This document shows, piece by piece, positions 55,281 through 64,000 of a stretch of DNA of 64,000 nucleotides. The first letter of the stretch is position 1. Each line of letters begins with the position of its first letter. The stretch comes from Boesenbergia rotunda. Lineage: Eukaryota; Streptophyta; Magnoliopsida; Zingiberales; Zingiberaceae. The DNA lies in contig JAGFNQ010001123.1 in the NCBI GenBank assembly GCA_024364735.1, positions 62,001 to 126,000 on the forward strand, written 5' to 3'. Made by a program: the position numbers and the translations under genes. The notes under the pieces are model-generated. The model was not told where the DNA came from, searched no databases, and worked only from the letters and a program-made list of their open reading frames with translations.

Positions 55281-57536
55281 TGTTGGGACTGGGTGCATGT
55301 TGACATGGATGCGGGTTCGTAATTTTAAAATTTAATTACGTGCAGCGGAAGATTTAGCATAAATAATTTCTCAAATTATTTAACCACACATCTAGCATGC
55401 ATCCTTATGTTGTGTAGACATGATCATACATTAAAATTTTGCAGAAACGTAAACTAATTTACTTGTTACCTCGCGTAACTCGAAGAAAGGGACGAGATCT
55501 AACCGTAAGCGTCCCTTGGAAGCTCCGCCTCTATTCGCGTCCACGCCGAGTTTTCTTCGGGATGACTTCGCAATGCCACGAGTTTCGTGCCGACAAGAAC
55601 TACTAGATTCTCCAAAGGCACGACAAGAATACCAAGAGTGAGATGTGAAGGCTAACCGCTAAACGAAGAACGGAATCAAAATTCCGGGAGGAAGGAAGGA
55701 GTTGCTTCTTCTTCTTCTTGCGGTGACTTCTTGGTGGCCAAGGGTGGCTGATCGCCAGAGCTTGGACGCCGGAGAAAGAGACTGGTGGTGGTGGAGCTCA
55801 CGGCAGCAGGGGCCTCTACGGCCGGCGGCACTAGAGGAGGGAGAGGGAGAGAAGGAGAGAGAGAGAGGGCTTATTTCTAGATCTCTTGGATTAAGAATCA
55901 AGCCTTGCCTTGGTTCCTTTATATAGTAGCCTCTCAACCGCCAAGTCTCCTTTTTATGGAATAAATTTTCATAAGAAATTTAGCATATAAATTTTTCTAT
56001 GAATTATTCCATCATGCCAAGTTTTTATTATAATTTAATTTATAATAAAAACAACCATGCTCCATTTTCTTTATGGAATAAAATTTCATAAGAAATTTAT
56101 TATATAAATTTTTCTTATCATGGAAAATCAATTCATAATTGATTTTATAAAATAAAATAAACCATTCAAGTTTATTTTAATTTCCATGAAAATAATAAAC
56201 CAAAACCTTGGTTTATAAAATTTATATTATCCATAATTTTATAAAACAAACCACGCTTGGTTTATTTTATAACTTGAACCAAACAACTTGATTCTCCCTT
56301 TTAATGTGGCCGGCCAAACAAAGAGGGTGGGGACCCTCTTTGGCAGGCCAAACTCAAGCCAAGACCATATGAATTAAACTCATTTAATTCGTCCAATAAG
56401 TCTTCAAAAGACTTAGCCATTTTATGCTTCCGATGCGTCTCTGAAAAATTCAGATTCGACTTATCTCTCTTGATCGGAAAATCCAATTTTCAACTCGTTT
56501 TAAAACCCTTGGATTACTCGTAGTGCGTGTGACTAAATAGGCTTTTGATTTATGTTGGCCGTCTATAATCAACCAATTATAGAACGATCATGAGTGGCAC
56601 CTAGTAGTACATCATGATCCCCAATTAATCGAAAGATCACCGGTTGACTTTAGAAATTATTCTGAAACCCTTCAACAGCTCTAATGAATCGTGCCTCATT
56701 CCCTTCACCATCTTATACCCACTTGGTTCAGGACATGGTCTATGTGTGTCAGTCCCCACTAGGCTGACAACGTCACACCTAGCCCAAGTAACGTTCTCTC
56801 GTCCTTACGGATTCCAATTACTCTCATGTATTTAAGAGATTCATACTCTGAACATGCCATGCTCTGGACAGAGGCTTCGAGTAACAATCCGACGATAGGC
56901 CTTGGGTATACATCTCATCGCAAGGAGTGGTAAATCCTTTGTAGGCTATTCAAACATCTTCGGGCACTTCGGCTTATACCCAACCATCCTAGGTCCACAC
57001 CTCCTTGGAGATGCTTCCTTAAGATATCAAAGTATAAGTCTCCATGACCAAGATGACTTGAACACCGCAAGTCAAAGGAACATCGCACTTAACCTGCAGT
57101 AAGAACTTCACTGACATGTCTATATGTAGACTACCATATGAAGTTTTACAGCCAGTCACTCCAATGAACTAGTTCCCTTAACTAGCATTCATGTTTATCT
57201 CCGGACATCCCAATAACACCAGCCAGTGAGAATCAACTGATTAGAGAATAACTCATGCTAGTCTCAACAGAATTGATAGTGTCCGTATTTATCAATTCAT
57301 CGACTAGGGACAATTTCAATACTTCACAATTGCACATGTAGAGATAATCACTAGTTGTGAATTCATCACAAATTCTATCATGCTGTGAATTGTATTGCGG
57401 ACATTCAGTGAATGAGTTTAAGATCTCAATCAAATACACAAACATGTACACTCAAATAGTGAATATTCATTTATTAAAGTAAATGATTACAATCATAAGG
57501 CGATTGCCTTAGGACACTTCTCTCATATTACTAAAA
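55281..57536 (-). repeat. 3' LTR of E6 (2,256 bp)
   Basis: On the minus strand the expected start TGTTAGTGATATGAG reads TTTTAGTAATATGAG, so the terminal TG is lost. The end is CAGTCCCAACA at 55281. A TATA box TATATAAA on minus is at 55925-55918. Confidence 0.9.
55918..55925 (-). promoter_or_regulatory. TATA box of E6 3' LTR
   Basis: TATATAAA within CTACTATATAAAGGAACC (minus). The same site in the 5' LTR is at 63874-63867. Confidence 0.7.
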
Positions 57537-57551
57537 AACTCCCACTTGGCC

Positions 57552-60500
57552 TAATGCCAATCGCTATGGTATCCAATACCACAGGCTTTAACATGACCCT
57601 CAAACTTGCTTAGAGGCAAGGCCTTAGTTAAAGGATCCGCTAAATTTCTTTCAGTGGGGATTTTCTCAATTTGTAAATCATTCCTACTTATAATCTCTCT
57701 TATCAGATGATAGCGGCGAAGCACATGTTTGGATCGCTAATGAGACCTTGGTTCCTTTGCTTGTGCAATAGCTCCATTGTTGTCGCAGTAAACCGGCACT
57801 GCTTCATCAATGGTTGGAACCACACCAAGTTTTGAGATAAACTTTTTGATCCAGACTGCTTCCTTTGCCGCGTCCGAAGCTGCAATATATTCCGCTTCCG
57901 TGGTAGAATCCGCTACGGTGTCTTGTTTGGAACTCTTCCAACTTATTGCACCTCCATTCAAAATAAATACGTATCTGGACTGAGATTTGGAGTCATCCTT
58001 ATCTTTCTGGAAACTGGCATCTATATACCCACGTATTATCATATCACCTTCTCCATATATTAGGAACACATCTTTAGTTCTTATTAAGTACTTAACGATT
58101 GTCTTGACAGCCGCCCAATGATCCATTCCTGGATCCGACTGGTATTTGCTTGTGACGCTCAGAGCATACAATACATCGGGCCTAGTACATAACATAGCAT
58201 ACATGATAAATCCTATCGCGGATGCATAAGGAATCTTATTCATGCAAATCCTCTCGTCTTCTGTGCACGGACACATAGACTTTGAAAGGTTGATCCCATG
58301 CTTGATGGGAAGGTAACCTTTCTTGGATTCCGACATGCTAAACCTTTTTAGCATTCGGTCTATATATGTAGACTGCGAAAGACCAAGCAATCGTTTTGAT
58401 CTAACTCTTTAGATTCTAATCCCAAGGATATAGGTTGCTTCTCCCAGGTCTTTCATGGAGAAAGTTTTGGAAAACCAAATTTTAACTGACTGTAAGACTG
58501 ATATATCGTTTCCTATAAGTAATATGTCATCGACATATAATACTAGGAATACGACTGCACTCCCACTAACCTTCTTGTACACACAAGGTTCGTCAGGATT
58601 TTGTGAGAAATCAAACTCTTTGATTGTCTCATCAAAACGAATGTTCCAGCTCCTGGATGCTTGCTTCGGTCCATACATGGATCGTCGAAGCTTGCATATT
58701 TTGGTTTTATCAACCGATGTGAAACCTTCAGGTTGTATCATATATACATCCTCAAGCAGGTTTCCATTAAGGAAAGCTGTTTTCACATCCATTTGCCATA
58801 TCTCATAATCATAATGAGCTACTATGGCTAGGAGCCTCCGAATGGATTTAAGCATAGCTACTGGCGAATAGGTTTCGTCATAATCAATTTTTTGTTTCTG
58901 ACGATATCTTTTTGCCACTAGTCTAGCCTTAAAGGTAACAACATTACCTTCCATGTCAGTTTTCTTCTTGAAAACCCACTTGCACCCTATGGGCTTAATC
59001 GCTTCAGGTGGGTTAAACAAGTCCCATACTTGATTTTTGTACATGGAATCCATTTTCGACTTCATGGCTTCAAGCCATTTGTCCTTTTCTGAACTTTTCA
59101 GAACATCATCATAACTGATAGGTTCGTCATCGCTAACGAGTAATACGTCATTCGATTCACTTACGAGAAATCCGTATCTCTCTGGAATATTGCGTGTCCT
59201 ATCAGATCTACGAACTAGTGGTGTTGTTTTAGGTTCAACTGATAGCTCATCATTATGAGTTATTGGTTGTGGGTCTAGACTAGGTGTCTCTGTAATGTCT
59301 ATTGGAGTTTCTTGAACTTCTTCAAGTTCAATGTTACTCCCACTGTTTTCTTGTAAAAGAAATTCTTTTTCTAGAAATACAGCATGCCTTGAAAAAACAT
59401 CTTTTGTTCCAATGGATGATAAAATTAGTAACCCTTCGTTTCCTTAGGGTATCCAATAAATAGACATTTATCAGACTTAGTATCCAATTTGTCTAATACA
59501 GTCCGCTTCACATAAGCAGGACAACCCCATATTTTAAGGTGAGTTAAATGAGGTTTCTTACTAATCCACGTCTCATATGGAGTAGTAGAGACTAGCTTGG
59601 TCGGGACTCTGTTTAGCAAGTAAACAGTTGTCTTAAGTGCATAGCCCCAAAAGGATTTTGGAAGAGTTGCATAATTCATCATGGATCTAACCATGTCCAT
59701 CAAGGTTCGGTTACGCCTCTCAGATACACCATTATGCTGTGGTGTACATGGCGGAGTCCATTGAGACAATATCCCATTGTTCCTAAGATAATCTTAAAAC
59801 TCTTGACTTAAATATTCACCACCCCGATCGGATCGAAGTATCTTAATAGTTTTGTCAAGCTGATTCTCTACTTCATTTCTGAACTCTTTGAATTTCTCAA
59901 AAGCTTCAGATTTGTGTTTCATTAAGAACACATACCCGAATCGTGAGTGATCATCAATAAAGGTAATGAAGTAGCTATAGCCTCCTTGTGCAAGAGTTGA
60001 CATTGGTCCACATACATCAGTATGTATTAGACCAAGCAATTCTCCCTCTGGATTATCATTTCCGGAAAAGGGTAATTTGGCCATCTTGCCTTTTAAGCAT
60101 GATTCACATATATCAAATGAACCGCGTTCAAATGATTCCAGAATTCCACATCGGTGTAATTTGGTCATGCGTTTCTTACTTACATGGCCAAGACGACAAT
60201 GCCACGTATAGGAGTCTATTTGATTATCTATTCGAGCACGTTTGTTGCTAACTTCGATATTGAAAACGTCACCGGATAAATCTAACATGTAGATACCATT
60301 GCATAAAGTTCCGGTCCCATAAAAAACACCATTTAAAGTTATGTAACAACAATTGTTACTAAAAGTTAAATGATAACCCTTTTCATTCAAGCATGAAATA
60401 GATACAATGTTCTTTATTAACGAAGGAACAAAATAACAATTATCTAATTCTAAGACACGTCTAGTAGGGAGCTTTAGCAAATATGTTCCGATGGCAATAA

Positions 60501-60715
60501 CAGCAATCTTTGCTCCATTTCCAACTCGCAAATTCGCTTCTCTCTTGACGAGTCTTCTTCTATTTCTTAGCGCCTGTATGTCATTATATATATGTGAGCT
60601 ACACCCAGTATCAAGTACCCAGGTGGTTGAGGAAATAGAGTGGCATTCAATAACGAAGATACCTGAAGAGGATGAGGCATCGGATGCCTTCTTCTTCAAG
60701 GACTCAAGATAAACC
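57552..60715 (-). pseudogene. E6 pol: protease, integrase, reverse transcriptase, RNase H
   Basis: Minus-strand reading from the gag junction: protease WVLDTGCSSHI, pre-integrase LGHVSKKRMTKLH, integrase HTDVCGPM, RSDRGGEY and SERRNRTLMDMV. A stop sits after SQEF (about 59791), another after ETKGY (about 59425), then a frameshift near 59395. RT follows (WVFKKKTD, MDVKTAFLNG) with YVDD at 58537-58526, a stop after LGIRI (about 58408), RNase H (AEYIAAS), a stop after EPRSH (about 57736), and the end at about 57552. It has the same architecture as E5 and no large insertions. Confidence 0.92.
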
Positions 60716-61473
60716 TTGCAGTTTCTTCGCTAGTGACCCTCCTTGCCACAGTGATGGCAAGTGCCTTTTGGGGTCTTTTTAGTCTTTTTGGCCTTTTTCT
60801 TCTTTCCCTTATTCTATTCTTTGGCTTTCCTCTTAGAACCTTTCTTCGAGGAACCAACTAACAGTACTGCCTTCTGATCCTGCTTCACAGAAGGCTCTAT
60901 AGTCTTCAGCAGGTTGAGCAACTCAGGAATGGTAGTCATCAGCTTGTTCATCCGATAGTTCATCACAAATTGTTAATAACTTTTGGGAAAACAATGCAGA
61001 ATTAAGTCAATACTTAGTTCATGATCCATTGCAAAACCGAGTGTGCCCAGTCGCTCAATGTACCCCAACATCTTCAACACAAACTGTGAGACAGAAGTGC
61101 CTTCCTGCATCTTAGAGGTGAAGAGGAGTCTGGAGACCTCGAACCTTTCGGATCTAGCCTGCTCGTCAAATAACTCATAAAGATGGAAGATGATGGTATA
61201 AGCATCCATATGCTCATGCTGCTTTTGCAGCTCAGGTACCATAGCGGCTAGCATGATGCAACTCGCAAGTTCAGAATCGGTCACATGTTTCTGATAGGCC
61301 ACTAACTGGTATGGAGTTTCATCTTCTGGAGGACGGTTGGGAAGTTGATCTTCAAGGACATAAGCAAGCTTTTCTGGCTTGAGGACTATCCTCAAGTTTC
61401 AAAGCCAGTCCATGAAGTTTGGCCCAGTCAGCTTATTGGTGTCCGAAATGGAACGCAAATTCAGAGAAGACAT
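60716..61473 (-). pseudogene. E6 gag
   Basis: ATG at 61473-61471 opens MSSLNLRSISDTNKLTGPNF. TGA follows MDWL where E5 has an Arg codon. The capsid-like region matches E5. Stops occur near 60972 and in the zinc knuckle, where the codon after CHHCGKEGH (Trp in E5) is TAG (about 60733). It is not functional. Confidence 0.9.
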
Positions 61474-63215
61474 GATCAAGTGATTATCCTAGAAATACAA
61501 ATTGAGCTTATGTGAGAAGAATGATAAAGTATGCATCAACATACATTAATTAAATCCTATTTATTTTTTGAATTGAATAACCCTTTTTATCAATTCGGGA
61601 GATCGTAGGAACATCTCCAAATAGGTTGATATCCAACCATAGATAAGAATAACCATGGCTGTGGCCATCAAGTTATTCTTAGCTATGAAGGTAGGTAATC
61701 ATACCGATTACATATCACATATATGTAACCATCACTTTATGCTATCAACTAATTGAATGTTTGCATAAATTATTGGGTTGTTAACTCATTAACAAGTATG
61801 CAATAATATACACAGCACCCAACTGCACCTCTCTTTACATCGACCTTGGCTGTGGCACAACAAATCGATGCTCCAAGCTTAAGGCTGACCCATTAATCAA
61901 GAAATAGTTTTAATATGGTTGGAGCTCATTCAACCGTTTAGTCAGGCTTGGATGTGTCCAACAACCAAAACTAAGGATTGACCTCTGACTCTAACTATAT
62001 TAATCATACTCTAATTCCATGGTTTGAACATGTTGAGGTTCAAGCCGGGCATGGATGTGTCCATCAACCCAAACGAGAAACAAAACTCTGGTTCTAACCA
62101 TATTAATGGAAGGTGTTGGCCTTAATATTTTGTAAGGGGTTTTGGGTCTCATCCTTTTCTTTCTAAGCACATTCATGACATATAATTATGTCATGTACTA
62201 ACGATTTCCTTAATAAAGTATGTATGTGACTTAATTTATCAAGTCTCATTAATTAAATTAGGAACCGGATTTTCTAATTCTAATTTCATACTTTATTCAA
62301 GGAATTGTTTTGGGAAACAATTTCCTAAATTGTCATAATCAATTTCGGAAATAATATGTTTAAGACTTTGATTTCTCTAAATCAAATCTTATTAAATTAA
62401 GAGACAGATTCCCTTAATTCAACCACATATTATTTTCATGAAAATCTTATTTAAGAAAACTCTATAGGAAACAATTTTCCTAATTAATTTTGGAGACAAC
62501 AATATGTAAGAGCATCACCTCTTAAATCAAATAAGGAAATTATCGTTTGAGAATCATCTCAAAATTTCCAAGATTTGATTACATATTTTATTTATGGACT
62601 AATTAATTACAACAAATTATTTTCTTTGGTTGGCTCCCCGAGGCTCAGATACCCAAAGAAAAGAAATTTGTTGTAAATCTAATTTGGCCCGCTCCCCGAG
62701 GCGTAGCAAAATTAAACATGACAAATTTATTCAAAATGGGTAATTAAATTACAACAACTAACTTTAATTTGGGTGGCTGCCCAAAGTAAAAAATTTTGTT
62801 AATAATTTAAAACTAATTCGAATTTAATTGTCAATTAATGATCCATAAATTTGTCTAAACTTTCTTGAAAGAAAGTGCCCAAAATTACGAGATTTTCATA
62901 ATTGGTTTTCAGAATAATTGTAAGTGTCTGTACAAAGGAAACTTACATATTTCCAAAATTGGAAATTTCCAAAATAGGAAATTTTCAAAATTGGAAAGTT
63001 TCCAAAAATGGGAAGTTTTCACAATTATCATAAAATTTCAGAAACTAGGATATTTCAAAAGTTTGTGAAATTTCATGAGGATTTCCAAACATTGAAATTC
63101 CTAAATCTAAAATTTATCATAATTGAAAAGTTTCCATAATTGAAAAATTTTCCAAAATTGAGATCATGACAAAGTTTTCCGCAAAACAATTATATGATTA
63201 TGTCGAACACTAACT
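61474..63215 (-). other. E6 leader
   Basis: Counterpart of 35031-36802. It contains GGCTCCCCGAGGCTC repeats (62630-62790) and clustered TTTCCAAAATTGGAAA phrases (62940-63160). No coding sequence. Confidence 0.75.
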
Positions 63216-63228
63216 GGCTCTGATTCCA
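63216..63228 (-). promoter_or_regulatory. Primer-binding site of E6
   Basis: Minus-strand TGGAATCAGAGCC, one base from the initiator Met tRNA complement, just inside the LTR end CCCAACAG. Confidence 0.85.
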
Positions 63229-63229
63229 C

Positions 63230-64000
63230 TGTTGGGACTGGGTGCATGTTGACATGGATGCGGGTTCGTAATTTTTAAATTTAATTACATGCAGTGGAAG
63301 ATTTAGCATAAATAATTTCTCAAATTATTTAACCACACATCTAGCATGCATCCTTATGTTGTGTAGACATGATCATACATTAAAATTTTGCAGAAACGTA
63401 AACTAATTTACTTGTTACCTCGCGTAACTCGAAGAAAGGGACGAGATCCAACCGTAAGCGTCCCTTGGAAGCTCCGCCTCTATTCGCGTCCATGCCAAGT
63501 TTTCTTCGGGATGACTTCGCAAAGCCATGAGTTTCGTGCCAACAAGAACTACTAGATTCTCCAAAGGCACGACAAGAATACCAAGAGAGGGATGGGAAGA
63601 CTAACCACCAAACGAAGAACGGAATCAAAATTCCGGGAGGAAGGAAGGAGTTGCTTCTTCTTCTTCTTGCGGTGACTTCTTGGTGGCCAAGGCTAGCAGA
63701 TCGCTGGAGCTTGGACGCCGGAGAAAGAGGTCGGTGGTGGTGGAGCTCATGGTAGCAGGGGCCTCTACGGCCGGCGGCACTAGAGGAGGGAGAGGGAGAG
63801 AAGGAGAGAGAGAGATGGCTTATTTCTAGATCTCTTGGATTAAGAATCAAGCCTTGCCATGGTTCCTTTATATAGTAGCCTCTCAACCGCCAAGTCTCCT
63901 TTTTATGGAATAAATTTTCATAAGAAATTTATCATATAAATTTTTCTATGAATTATTTCATCATGCCAAGTTTTTATCATAATTTAATTTAAAATAAAAA
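63230..64000 (-). repeat. 5' LTR of E6, cut by window end
   Basis: Same sequence as 55281-56050 with few differences, including the TATA box (63874-63867). A long open frame on the minus strand (63886-63380) appears only because this LTR copy lacks stops present in the other copy. It is not a gene. Confidence 0.92.

Larger units (their letters stand above)
55281..64000 (-). mobile_element. Ty1/copia element E6, minus strand, same family as E5
   Basis: Minus-strand order: 5' LTR (from beyond 64000 to 63230), primer site, leader, gag, pol, purine tract, 3' LTR (57536-55281). It is closely similar to E5 throughout and carries no insertions. It has several stops and one frameshift. It lies in the E5 3' LTR in the opposite direction. 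Confidence 0.93.

Noticed and set aside
63380..63886. 168-codon minus-strand open frame near the window end
   Set aside because: Lies in the R/U5 part of the E6 LTR. The matching 3' LTR copy has it interrupted, and composition is low-complexity.

Overview
The window is plant nuclear DNA made almost entirely of nested transposable elements. No intact host gene is visible. The organism is a flowering plant with a repeat-rich genome. The evidence is the set of plant Ty1/copia and chromodomain-bearing Ty3/gypsy LTR retrotransposons primed by initiator-Met tRNA (TGGTATCAGAGC), a CACTA DNA transposon, and captured exons that resemble the plant kinetochore gene NDC80. I cannot name the species from sequence alone. 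The name labels used here (E0-E6, G1-G4, S1, S2) are mine.

Layout. 1-4019: decayed minus-strand copia pol end (E0), split by a 3,256-bp non-autonomous CACTA element (395-3650, TSD TTA) carrying spliced-structure NDC80 exons. 4020-12180: plus-strand copia E1, with a 2-kb 5' LTR, gag-pol broken by stops and frameshifts, and its right end lost. 12181-24187: minus-strand Ty3/gypsy G1 (3' LTR plus RNase H/integrase). Its LTR is split by a young copia element E2 (12576-19759, near-identical LTRs, TSD AGACC) that has gag but no pol. 24188-27320: minus-strand gypsy G2, inserted in G1 pol and cut by an N gap (27321-27592). 27593-30200: G1-family LTR. 30201-32935: heavily deleted copia E3. 32936-55280: plus-strand copia E5, whose integrase region was hit twice, 17 bp apart, by a solo G1-family LTR (S1, 38628-42159) and by gypsy G4 (42177-52393, TSD ATGCG). 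G4 has gag and protease but no reverse transcriptase, and its second gag zinc knuckle holds a solo G2-family LTR (S2, 46748-49087, TSD CAAGA). 55281-64000: minus-strand copia E6, same family as E5, inserted into the E5 3' LTR. Together they form a very large inverted repeat.

None of the retroelements here has an intact full gag-pol. The only undamaged coding sequence is the E2 gag (14521-15705), and E2 would need reverse transcriptase and integrase from elsewhere. Four observations deserve follow-up: the CACTA gene capture; tRNA-like A-box/B-box modules lying antisense in the LTRs of three gypsy families; a GC-rich LTR block framed by an inverted repeat (GGCTTGTACC / GGTACAAGCC); and short palindromes and minisatellites that recur in the LTRs of different copia families. 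The N gap also looks like an under-sized or wrong join.
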